Below, one piece after another: positions 22,488 through 30,347 of a stretch of 35,684 nt of DNA (position 1 is its first letter; the number at the start of each line of letters is the position of its first letter). Origin of the DNA: DAOTWY01 sp003696565. Its GTDB lineage: Bacteria; Chloroflexota; Anaerolineae; Aggregatilineales; Phototrophicaceae. Made by a program: the position numbers and the translations under genes. The notes beneath the pieces were generated by a model. The model had not been told where the DNA came from. It searched no databases and worked only from the letters and a program-made list of their open reading frames with translations. The stretch is from NCBI GenBank assembly GCA_034435635.1, contig DAOTWY010000004.1:1-35684 (forward strand), read 5' to 3'.

Positions 22488-23603
22488 ATGCCCCGAAAAC
22501 TAAAAATCGCTGCGATTCAAATGGATGCCACCCCCGCCCCCACTGCCAAACGTTTGGCATGTGCCGAAATGTTAATCAAGCAAGCTGTAGATGCCGGTGC
22601 AGACTTGGTTGTACTGCCAGAATTATTCAACATCGGGTATCGTTATCATGCAAACAACTATCGTCATGCTGAGCCGTTCAATGGGCAAACCGTCACCTGG
22701 ATGCGACAACAAGCCGCCTTGCATCGTATCCATTTAGCCGGTACGCTGTTACTGCGTGATGCTGATGAAGTTTACAATACCGCTTTGCTCTTCTCACCGG
22801 ATGGACGAAACTGGCGATATGACAAAAACTATCCCTGGGCATGGGAACGCGCTTACTTCCGCGAGTCCGAATCCATCACCATCGCTGATACTGACCTGGG
22901 CAACCTAGGCATGATGATCTGCTGGGATTATGCACATCCAGAGCTATGGCAGCGTTACGCCGGGCGAGTAGATGCGATCATCATCATGAGTTGCCCGCCA
23001 ACCATGCACCAACTACGCCTAGTCTTTCCAAATAAAACCCTCATCATTGGTGATCGCTATTACACCGGAAATGACACCCCCTTTGGCACGGATTTGGATT
23101 TATTAGCAGCATGGATGCGTGTACCCGTAATCAATACAACCGGCTCTGGCACATTTCGCACAGCAGTGCCGCGCCCGCTCATCTCGATGATCGCCGCTAG
23201 CCTGCTCCACCCCCGATTATTAGGGTATTTATGGCAAGCAAAACAAGCCACAATTGAAGGAGCGTATTATCAACAAACCAAGATCATCAACCCACATGGT
23301 TATGTCATTGCACGGGGTGTGGCGGATAGCAATCAGGTTGTTGTGGGTGACGTGGAACTGGCAGATGAACAACCAACACCAATTGGTCCACACCCCAAGT
23401 TCCCTTACACGCGCCTGGCATATTTTATCAGCGATACGTTTTTACCCTGGTTGATGCTACCGGTTTATCGTCGTGGGTATCGGCGTATTATTGGAGCACA
23501 AATGGCACCGATTGACCGCACCACGCGCTTTTGGCAGTGGGTTGTCGTTGGGGCATTTGGCTTAGGTTGGTTGTTAGGACGTTTTGGTAAATATAAACGA
23601 TGA
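22488..23603 (+). CDS. Nitrilase-superfamily carbon-nitrogen hydrolase
   Basis: 371 residues. The Glu-Lys-Cys catalytic triad is in place: LVVLPELFNIGY (Glu), YDKNYPWAWERAYF (Lys) and MICWDYAHPELW (Cys). The N-terminus KIAAIQMDATPAP is typical. The family hydrolyses amides, carbamoyl compounds or nitriles; the substrate cannot be read from sequence. Unusual for the group is a C-terminal tail of about 90 residues ending in a membrane helix (WVVVGAFGLGWLLGRFG), which suggests membrane tethering. The start is ATG 22488, although the ribosome site is weak. The 118-residue hypothetical gene follows after 15 bases. Confidence 0.87.
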   Translation: MPRKLKIAAIQMDATPAPTAKRLACAEMLIKQAVDAGADLVVLPELFNIGYRYHANNYRHAEPFNGQTVTWMRQQAALHRIHLAGTLLLRDADEVYNTALLFSPDGRNWRYDKNYPWAWERAYFRESESITIADTDLGNLGMMICWDYAHPELWQRYAGRVDAIIIMSCPPTMHQLRLVFPNKTLIIGDRYYTGNDTPFGTDLDLLAAWMRVPVINTTGSGTFRTAVPRPLISMIAASLLHPRLLGYLWQAKQATIEGAYYQQTKIINPHGYVIARGVADSNQVVVGDVELADEQPTPIGPHPKFPYTRLAYFISDTFLPWLMLPVYRRGYRRIIGAQMAPIDRTTRFWQWVVVGAFGLGWLLGRFGKYKR

Positions 23604-23618
23604 GGAACGGTTAGTGAC

Positions 23619-23975
23619 ATGGCTGTATTAAACAAATCCGTTGTAATTTATTCGGGAGACACGTATTTTGATGTGATCCCAAGTGGTACCCCCCTAGAGG
23701 CAACTGCCCGCCTAGATTTTCAGTTTAGCCCCAAAGATTTTCATGTGTTTTATTTTGGCTTTGGGCAAATGCAAACGGTGCAAGATAACCTCGCGGATTA
23801 TGAAGACTTGTTTGAATTCGCCGTTGAGGATTTCCCGCACATGGATGAGCTTGTAGTGGTTATCAATATCCGAGTGGATGAGACCAAAAAGCTGCATGTT
23901 GTGGTGCATTATGATGACCTAAACGGCAACCTATTAGGTAAAGGACCGTATTTTGGTCCCTTTGATGTCGATTAG
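23619..23975 (+). CDS. Conserved-looking hypothetical protein, beta-rich, 118 residues
   Basis: A soluble acidic protein, ending YFGPFDVD. Alternating strands dominate (SVVIYSGDTYFDVI, FHVFYFGFG, ELVVVINIRVD, LHVVVHYDDLNG) with one central helix (DNLADYEDLFEFAVEDF). It has no signal, membrane segment or metal motif that I recognise, and I cannot name a family. GAGGAACGG lies 11 bases before the ATG. It is read with the nitrilase-family gene and converges with nurA, leaving only 5 bases between stops. Confidence 0.6.
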   Translation: MAVLNKSVVIYSGDTYFDVIPSGTPLEATARLDFQFSPKDFHVFYFGFGQMQTVQDNLADYEDLFEFAVEDFPHMDELVVVINIRVDETKKLHVVVHYDDLNGNLLGKGPYFGPFDVD

Positions 23976-23980
23976 CGTTA

Positions 23981-25249
23981 TCACCCACGCAAATCGGTAT
24001 TGATCTCATAAGCCGTGCGATCGCTCCGGGCAAGTTCTTTACCACGGGCTTTTGGTCGTCCTGCAATCAATGGCTCAATCCCTTTACGGCGAAGCTCTAA
24101 GTTTATCATCTCATCCAGTTTTGCTTTATCCTTACTGCTAACATATGCCAATTCATCCGCACGAGAAAGCGCGTAAGGATAGGGATTGCGCCCTTGCATC
24201 GTCGATTGCGCCAATAACACCCCATGCAAGGCTTCTACCGCCTGATGATTACGCGCAACCCACACAGGAATATCCACCCGTGCGATGTTTGTGTTTGATC
24301 CACTACCAACTTTTACATAGAAAAACGCGATTTCATGGCTGCTGTTGTGTTGACGATACGCAAAATTACGTGGGGAGTTTTGCACCATCACCGCGCTGCG
24401 ATCTCCCGGGGCAAGCACCGCCTGAAACAGGTGTTTATCCTTTAACCCTTCTAAATCTCCCCCCTGTTCAATGATGTTCTGATTAGCGTGGATGGCGGTT
24501 TCATCGGCTAAGGTCAGCAGATGCAACAAACGTAGCACCACACTCCCCCGTGGGTTATCCACATAGCCCGCTAATGTGGTTTGCACACCGTTCGCCTGCA
24601 CATCATAAAGTTGTTGCATAGCAGCGTGATAATCTTGCATCAGACGAGACCCACCATACACTTCAGTATCCGCCCAAAACATCAAATTATTGTCATATAA
24701 CGCAATGATCGGTGCTTCTGGATAGATGTCTTTGTATTCCCATGCCAACTGTGCCAGCGTCTGCATTTCCTTAACGGTGCGGCGTGCATCCACAGTGCGG
24801 TTGCTAATAATACGCTGATGTGGATCATGAACATGATCTTTGTGAAAGTACAGCGTTGGGATGGTAATTTGTTGCGGTAGATGATCAATCCCATGGTGAT
24901 AAACAAACACCCCAATGTTAATCAGATAAAAATGCACCGGCGCTTGTTCGTTAGGATAAATTTGAGAGCCATCTCCAGCGATAATCGTAGCGCGTTCTGG
25001 CGGGGTTGGCGCAGGATAAATCATATTGATCGGTTCGTTGCTACCATCCATCAATGCCGCACCACGATACCCACTGATGTTTTTCTGCCGGACGATTTGA
25101 ATACGCTTGTGGACTTCTGCCGGATCACCCGCCGCTGCAAAACGCTGTTTAGCAATTTGTAGGCTTTCACGCATGTCAAAATCCAGCTTTTCAATCATTG
25201 CACCCATTTTATAGACTTGCTCAGTCAGTTTATTGAATTCCAGTGCCAT
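23981..25249 (-). CDS. nurA: NurA-domain nuclease
   Basis: 422 residues. The core (about 85-380) fits NurA, a 5'-3' exonuclease of an RNase H-like fold: ATIIAGDGSQIYP carries the metal-binding Asp93, and IIALYDNNLMFWAD, PRGSVVLRLLHLL and RVDIPVWVARN are in family order. NurA works with the HerA translocase to resect DNA ends; a herA gene starts about 9 kb to the right (34061). In most archaea and many bacteria the two are adjacent, so the split is noteworthy. A second MDGS (67-70) lies before the core. The start ATG 25249 has no strong ribosome site. It is divergent from the SDR gene with 77 bases between them. Confidence 0.85.
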   Translation of the reverse strand: MALEFNKLTEQVYKMGAMIEKLDFDMRESLQIAKQRFAAAGDPAEVHKRIQIVRQKNISGYRGAALMDGSNEPINMIYPAPTPPERATIIAGDGSQIYPNEQAPVHFYLINIGVFVYHHGIDHLPQQITIPTLYFHKDHVHDPHQRIISNRTVDARRTVKEMQTLAQLAWEYKDIYPEAPIIALYDNNLMFWADTEVYGGSRLMQDYHAAMQQLYDVQANGVQTTLAGYVDNPRGSVVLRLLHLLTLADETAIHANQNIIEQGGDLEGLKDKHLFQAVLAPGDRSAVMVQNSPRNFAYRQHNSSHEIAFFYVKVGSGSNTNIARVDIPVWVARNHQAVEALHGVLLAQSTMQGRNPYPYALSRADELAYVSSKDKAKLDEMINLELRRKGIEPLIAGRPKARGKELARSDRTAYEINTDLRG

Positions 25250-25326
25250 TCTATTCCCTTTGTTTTATCTGTCCCTCAACAGATTATAATACTTGCGTAC
25301 TTCAAACAACAGAAAGGCAACACAAT

Positions 25327-26085
25327 ATGGATTTTAGCGGTAAGACTGTTCTAGTTACGGGCGGTTCACGGGGTATCGGGCGGGAAATTTGCCGCCAATT
25401 TGCAACAAAAGGCGCACGAGTTGCTGTACATTACCATCAGAATCGTGCTGCCGCGGAACAAACCCATGCCATGCTAACAGGTGAAGGGCACATCATCGTG
25501 CAGGCAGATGTGAGTAACGCAACCCATGTTAAACGCATGGTAGATGAAACCATTACCGCATTTGGCAAGCTGGATATTCTGGTTAACAACGCTGGGATTT
25601 ATGATGAGCATCTCATCACAGAGGTAAGCTATGACGCATGGCAAGATTATTGGCAGCGTACCATCCAGACCAACCTAATGAGCGCAGCAAATGCCAGTTA
25701 TTGCGCAGCACAGCACATGATGCAAACAGGCGGCGGGCGCATTATCAATATCTCGTCTCGTGGGGCGTTCCGCGGGGAGCCAACCGCTCCAGCTTATGGT
25801 GCTAGCAAAGCCGGTATGAACCAACTAGGGCAGTCATTAGCCGTGGCACTCGCACCATACAATATCTTTGTCGCAACCGTTGCACCAGGCTTTGTGGAGA
25901 CTGATATGGCATTAGATATTCTCAATAGTGACCGTGGGGATGCCATCCGCAATCAAAGCCCATTAGGGCGAGTCGCTAAACCGGAAGAAGTAGCATATGT
26001 GGTATTATTTTTGGCATCAGAAGGCTCGCAATTCATGACCGGCTGTATCGTAGACATCAACGGCGCATCATATTTAAGGACATAA
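25327..26085 (+). CDS. Short-chain dehydrogenase/reductase (SDR)
   Basis: 252 residues, the classical SDR size. Rossmann motif TGGSRGIG (11-18), NNAG (87-90), and catalytic Ser143, Tyr157 and Lys161 (AYGASKAG). The end (PEEVAYVVLFLASEGSQFMTGCIVDINGA) is typical of the FabG-like group. It reduces or oxidises a carbonyl/alcohol with NAD(P)(H); the precise substrate is open (3-oxoacyl-ACP reductase, glucose dehydrogenase-like). ATG 25327 follows AAAGGCAACACAAT; the frame reaches back to 25243 but with no ribosome site and a non-family N-terminus. Confidence 0.93.
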   Translation: MDFSGKTVLVTGGSRGIGREICRQFATKGARVAVHYHQNRAAAEQTHAMLTGEGHIIVQADVSNATHVKRMVDETITAFGKLDILVNNAGIYDEHLITEVSYDAWQDYWQRTIQTNLMSAANASYCAAQHMMQTGGGRIINISSRGAFRGEPTAPAYGASKAGMNQLGQSLAVALAPYNIFVATVAPGFVETDMALDILNSDRGDAIRNQSPLGRVAKPEEVAYVVLFLASEGSQFMTGCIVDINGASYLRT

Positions 26086-26168
26086 TGTTTGGCTCATTGG
26101 TATAATCTGGTCTATAATCAATATCGCTTAAAGATCAACCAACAACCAATCAAAATGAGGTGGAATCA

Positions 26169-26510
26169 GTGGGATTTTTAAGGAAACTATTCGGTAAACG
26201 CGGTCATTCTGGCTCTAGTTATGATAAATGGGGACTCTATTTTTACGTCCGTCCCAAACACTGCCAGGAAGTGGTCAAAGTACGGGTGAATACCATGAAT
26301 GACCTGAGCCTAACAGATGACGAAAGTGGGTATTTTGTGCGCAAGGTTGTGCAGGCAACCCGCTGCCCCTTCCCAGCGGAGCTACATCTCTATTTCAGCA
26401 AAAGCAAAAACTTAACCCGCAGCGATGTGACCGATGGCGAGCTTGTAAGTGAAGCAGAATATGAAGCCTGGTTAGCAGAAAAAGAAGCGGGCAAAGCAGA
26501 AATGAGCTAA
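26169..26510 (+). CDS. Hypothetical protein, 113 residues, GTG start
   Basis: A small soluble protein starting VGFLRKLFGKRG, with a basic N-terminal patch, a strand-rich middle (WGLYFYVRPK, VVKVRVNTMNDL, GYFVRKVVQATR, AELHLYFS) and an acidic helical tail (SEAEYEAWLAEKEAG). The phrase VVKVRVNTMNDLS followed by FVRKVV resembles lineage-restricted Chloroflexota proteins but I cannot name a family. GTG 26169 is chosen over GTG 26160 because GAGGTGG overlaps the latter and lies at proper distance from the former. It ends 28 bases before the converging permease gene. Confidence 0.5.
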   Translation: MGFLRKLFGKRGHSGSSYDKWGLYFYVRPKHCQEVVKVRVNTMNDLSLTDDESGYFVRKVVQATRCPFPAELHLYFSKSKNLTRSDVTDGELVSEAEYEAWLAEKEAGKAEMS

Positions 26511-26538
26511 AGAATACCGCCTCTGCAACAACTACGCT

Positions 26539-27486
26539 CTAATTCAACCGAATGCGGGGGTTTAAAACGCTGTATAAAATGTCTGCCATCAAATTTGCCA
26601 TCGCATAAAAAAAGATGATGAGCATGACAATCGCTTGTAACAGAGGGATGTTTTGCTGCTCTACCGCTGCCACAAGCTCACTTCCGATCCCTGGATATGA
26701 AAAGACATCTTCCACCACCACCAATCCACCAATCAACCAGCCAACGCTAAGCGCAATCACGGTGATGGTGGGTAATAACGCATTCCGCAGCACGTGCTTA
26801 AAAATAACCTGATATTCTGGTAATCCTTTAAGCCGTGCTGTACGGACATATGATTTTTTTAGCTCATCAATTACCCCGGCGCGTGTCATACGAGAAACAT
26901 AAGCCAGCAGCACCAATGTAGCGGTGATTGCCGGCAGAATTAGGATTTCTAGCCAGTCGGCTAAGTTCCCAGTCCGTGGGACGAATGATGCCGGTTTAAA
27001 CCAGCCAAGCTGATTAGCAAATACTTGAACTAACACCACCCCAGTCACAAATTCTGGCAAGCCCACCACAGCCAATGATGTGACAGAAATTGCACTATCA
27101 ACCCAGGTATCTTCTTTCAGGGCGGCGATCACACCTAACAAAACAGAGAGAGGCACAGCAATCACCAATGTTAAAGCGGCAAGGCGCAGTGTGTTGCCTA
27201 ACTTTTGCATCACCAACGGGCGAATAGGCTGACTGCCACGATTAAACGATTTTCCCCAATCTCCTGTGATAAAACCAGTTAGCCAATTGATGTATTGATT
27301 AATAACTGGTTGATCTAAGCCATGGGTCTGGCGGAAAGCCTCAAGTTGCTCGGTTGTGGCATCTCGCCCCAAGTTGATCCGTGCCACATCACCAGGCAAT
27401 AATTGCGTTAAGCCAAAGACCAGCATCGAAGTCATCAGCAGGGTGATCCCTAAAAGCATTAAACGACGCAGGATATAGCGGGTCAT
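26539..27486 (-). CDS. ABC transporter permease, DppB/OppB type
   Basis: 315 residues with about six membrane helices. The start MTRYILRRLMLLGITLLMTSMLVFGL and the phrase LPGDVARINLGRDAT are characteristic of the peptide/nickel permease B subunit. The EAA-like loop is at SYVRTARLKGLPEYQVIFKHVLRNALLP, and the end DILYSVLNPRIRLN fits the family. It should form a heterodimeric channel with a DppC-type permease driven by DppD/F ATPases, but none of these or a binding protein is adjacent. A likely ATG start is at 27486, with no distinct ribosome site. Orphan permease; substrate unknown. Confidence 0.9.
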   Translation of the reverse strand: MTRYILRRLMLLGITLLMTSMLVFGLTQLLPGDVARINLGRDATTEQLEAFRQTHGLDQPVINQYINWLTGFITGDWGKSFNRGSQPIRPLVMQKLGNTLRLAALTLVIAVPLSVLLGVIAALKEDTWVDSAISVTSLAVVGLPEFVTGVVLVQVFANQLGWFKPASFVPRTGNLADWLEILILPAITATLVLLAYVSRMTRAGVIDELKKSYVRTARLKGLPEYQVIFKHVLRNALLPTITVIALSVGWLIGGLVVVEDVFSYPGIGSELVAAVEQQNIPLLQAIVMLIIFFYAMANLMADILYSVLNPRIRLN

Positions 27487-27551
27487 ATCAACATACCATC
27501 ATAACAATTACTAGGGTTTAGCGTATCATATCGCTATACTGACTGCAAACG

Positions 27552-28073
27552 CTACGATGATCTGGATAGATAGCGCAAAATTGTGTCCCCATCTGTTTCA
27601 ATTGGCAGGCGGGTTAGCATGTGTACTGGCATCAGCGCGCCGACTGTGAACACCAATAAACCATCTAAAATGCCAAACAGCAACAACATCCCTACGCCCC
27701 CCTGCGCCTGCGTGATCACAAACATCACCACATAAAGCAGTGTGATAAATGCGCTGAAAATAGGACCACCTGCTGCCCGCTGGATATGCACACGTGGTGG
27801 TAATGCGCCTTCATCTTTTGGATAAATCGAAGAGGCTAATACACCCCAAAAACGTATGCCGCGCATCGGATACCCAACACGGCGCGATGCGATATAATGC
27901 CCAATATTATGTAGCAATTCGTTCATCCAGTGTATCACCACCACCCCAATACCAAATATAACTCCCTGTAAAATGTCACCAAACATTATCAGACCGATCA
28001 CTGTAAATACAGCAAAAACACCGACCATCGCTTGGTAAGCACTTGATGCAACTGTGATATGAAAATTACGCAT
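27552..28073 (-). CDS. M50-like (site-2 protease fold) membrane protein with altered HExxH
   Basis: 173 residues, about four membrane helices. Helix 2 carries NELLHNIGHYIASRRVGYPM: the canonical M50 motif HExxH followed by helix-breaking ARxxG, but with Asn56 in place of the catalytic Glu (HNIGH, 55-59). The downstream GGPIFSAFI resembles the conserved GG-P loop, and ETDGDTILRYL (near the end) matches the N/D-x-x-DG region that provides the third zinc ligand. Zinc could still bind; peptide hydrolysis is unlikely. Role unknown, perhaps a binding pseudoprotease in the membrane. Start ATG 28073. It is divergent from the aldo/keto reductase gene. Confidence 0.7.
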   Translation of the reverse strand: MRNFHITVASSAYQAMVGVFAVFTVIGLIMFGDILQGVIFGIGVVVIHWMNELLHNIGHYIASRRVGYPMRGIRFWGVLASSIYPKDEGALPPRVHIQRAAGGPIFSAFITLLYVVMFVITQAQGGVGMLLLFGILDGLLVFTVGALMPVHMLTRLPIETDGDTILRYLSRSS

Positions 28074-28159
28074 AATCTTTCCTTTACGCTACAATATACC
28101 GTACTAATAAGCAGGTTGTTACACATCATTGATATGTGTTTAGGAGAGATAAAAGCGAG

Positions 28160-29050
28160 ATGATGTTACAAATTCATCCAGAAGGACCGATTTTTTCCCG
28201 CTTGATCCCCGGTTTAATGCGGCTGCATGAATGGCATTATTCCCCCACAGAATTGCTCAATTGGATTCACGCTGCTGTGGATATGGGTATGACAACGTTT
28301 GACCATGCAGATATTTACGGTAAATATACCAATGAAGCCCGCTTTGGCGAAGCCCTTGCACTAGAGCCTTCCTTACGTGAAAAAATTCAGCTTGTCACCA
28401 AATGCGGTATTCAACTCATTACCGAAAACCGTCCACACACAGTGGTCAAACATTATGACACCAGCCGTGATTATATTATCGCTTCAGTTGACCGTTCTTT
28501 GCAAAATTTGCAGACTGACTATCTCGATCTCTTGCTGATTCACCGCCCAGACCCCCTCATGAATCCGTCCGAGGTGGCAGATGCGCTGGAGACAGTGGTA
28601 CAGGCAGGCAAGGTGCGCTTTGTGGGTGTCAGCAATTTTACACCTAGTCAGCTTAAGACCTTACAAAAAACACTCAACTTGCCTATTGTGACAAACCAAG
28701 TAGAGTTTTCCGTCAGCCAGCTTAGCCCGTTGACGGATGGGACGTTTGATCAGGCGTTTCGTTATCAATTTTCCCCGATGATTTGGTCACCATTAGGTGG
28801 TGGGCGTATCTTCCAAGAGGGAACACCGCTTTATGATACATTACATCAGGTTGGCGGGGAGTTGGGTGGAAAAGGGATAGATCAAGTGGCACTCGCATGG
28901 GTGCTTCAACACCCGGTCAATGTATTGCCGGTGTTGGGTACAGGTAAATTGGAACGGCTTAAATCAGCAGTAGATGCGCTGACCATCACATTAGATCGGC
29001 AACAGTGGTTCCGAATCTGGCAAGCATCTACCGGGCATCCTGTGGCATAA
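28160..29050 (+). CDS. Aldo/keto reductase, YdhF-like
   Basis: 296 residues, TIM-barrel NADPH oxidoreductase. Catalytic tetrad: Asp48 and Tyr53 (FDHADIYG), Lys81 (LVTKCGI) and the following His (DLLLIHRPDP). The GVSNFTPSQL and VTNQVEFS motifs mark the substrate/cofactor barrel, and TGKLERLKSA near the end binds NADP phosphate. It resembles E. coli YdhF. ATG 28160, with AGGAGAG 12 bases upstream, is used; a longer frame from 28136 has no ribosome site. It is in the same direction as the acyl-CoA dehydrogenase gene but separated by 70 bases. Confidence 0.93.
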   Translation: MMLQIHPEGPIFSRLIPGLMRLHEWHYSPTELLNWIHAAVDMGMTTFDHADIYGKYTNEARFGEALALEPSLREKIQLVTKCGIQLITENRPHTVVKHYDTSRDYIIASVDRSLQNLQTDYLDLLLIHRPDPLMNPSEVADALETVVQAGKVRFVGVSNFTPSQLKTLQKTLNLPIVTNQVEFSVSQLSPLTDGTFDQAFRYQFSPMIWSPLGGGRIFQEGTPLYDTLHQVGGELGGKGIDQVALAWVLQHPVNVLPVLGTGKLERLKSAVDALTITLDRQQWFRIWQASTGHPVA

Positions 29051-29120
29051 ACATCCCTATAATGGGATAAGCCACTAGTAAACTTTGTTGAAACACCTTA
29101 AATAGATCAAAGGATTTTTT

Positions 29121-30263
29121 ATGGATAGAACGCTTTTTGAACCTGAACATCTCATGTTTCGTGATGCGATCCGCCGGTTTATTGAAAAAGAGATTGCACC
29201 ACATCATAAACAGTGGGAAGCGGATGGCATCGTCCCGCGTGATTTATGGCTTAAGGCGGGTGAACAAGGCTTTTTAGGGATGGATGTGCCGGAAATATAT
29301 GGCGGGGGTGGATTGCCGGATTTTCGGTATGCCGTCATCATGACCGAAGAACTGGCACGCAGTAACAACACAGGTCCAGGTTTTAGTTTGCATAATGACG
29401 TAGCGATTCCCTATATTTTGCATTATGCCAATGATGAACAAAAAGCGCGTTGGCTTCCTAAGTTCTGCACCGGAGAGGAAATCCTCGCCATTGCCATGAC
29501 AGAACCCAGTGGCGGAACAGACCTCGCCGGCATGAAAACCCGCGCCATCCGTGACGGCGATCATTATGTCTTAAATGGCAGTAAAACATTTATCACGAAT
29601 GGTATCAATGCCGATAAAGTGATTGTCGCTTGCAAAACTGACCCGGATAAAGCACATGATGGCATTAGCTTATTGGTGGTTGAGCGCGGGATGCCAGGCT
29701 TTGAGCGCGGGCGAAATTTAGAAAAGATCGGCTGGCATGCTCAAGATACTGCCGAACTGTTTTTTGAAAATGTGCCCGTTCCAGTGGAAAACCGCATTGG
29801 TGAAGAAGGCATGGGCTTTATGTATTTGGTCAGCCAACTGCCACAAGAACGTCTGATTATTGCTGTGGGGGCATTAGCCGCAGCCGAGGCTGCTCTGGAA
29901 TGGACAGTGAAATATTGTCAGGAACGTACAGCTTTTGGTCGCCCTATTGGTAAATTCCAGAATACTCGCTTTAAGCTAGCGGAGATGAAAACTGAAATTG
30001 AGATCGGGCGTGTTTTTTTGGATCGCTGCATCATGGAGCATAACGCCCGTAACCTAAGCGCGGTAGAAGCGGCAATGGCAAAGTGGTGGTGTACCGATTT
30101 ACAAAATCGTGTTGTGGATCAGTGCCTACAACTGCACGGCGGTTATGGTTATATGTTGGAATATCCGATTGCACAGGCGTATCTTGATATGCGTTGGGGT
30201 CCCATTGGCGGCGGCACAAACGAAATTATGAAAGAGATGATCGGCAGATCAATGGGTTTTTGA
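29121..30263 (+). CDS. Acyl-CoA dehydrogenase, LCAD/IVD type
   Basis: 380 residues, FAD flavoenzyme that makes the alpha,beta double bond in acyl-CoA, passing electrons to ETF. Family stretches: AMTEPSGGTDLAGMKT (125-140), LNGSKTFITNG (151-161), GRPIGKFQ, and LHGGYGYMLEYPI. The usual MCAD catalytic Glu position near the end is replaced by Gly in IGGGTNEIMKEMIGR, as in long-chain and isovaleryl-CoA dehydrogenases. In those enzymes the base sits instead in the helix with LPQERL, where Glu243 is the candidate. The N-terminal domain is full length. Substrate chain length cannot be deduced. Ribosome site AAAGGATTTTTT. Confidence 0.94.
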   Translation: MDRTLFEPEHLMFRDAIRRFIEKEIAPHHKQWEADGIVPRDLWLKAGEQGFLGMDVPEIYGGGGLPDFRYAVIMTEELARSNNTGPGFSLHNDVAIPYILHYANDEQKARWLPKFCTGEEILAIAMTEPSGGTDLAGMKTRAIRDGDHYVLNGSKTFITNGINADKVIVACKTDPDKAHDGISLLVVERGMPGFERGRNLEKIGWHAQDTAELFFENVPVPVENRIGEEGMGFMYLVSQLPQERLIIAVGALAAAEAALEWTVKYCQERTAFGRPIGKFQNTRFKLAEMKTEIEIGRVFLDRCIMEHNARNLSAVEAAMAKWWCTDLQNRVVDQCLQLHGGYGYMLEYPIAQAYLDMRWGPIGGGTNEIMKEMIGRSMGF

Positions 30264-30347
30264 GTATATAACGGATCATATATGTAGGATTTTGCTGTTT
30301 GATGCGTCTGATTATTAACTAAACGTTGTTGTTAAAAGGAAAATCAG

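Noticed and set aside
22482..22492. GTTTCAATGCC, identical to the first 11 bases of the CRISPR repeat
   Set aside because: It overlaps the start of the nitrilase-family gene and the rest of the repeat is absent; chance.
22252..22560. 103-residue N-terminal extension of the AI-2E family transporter frame
   Set aside because: The extension has no family similarity and the start at 22251 has a strong ribosome site. It also covers the divergent gene's start.
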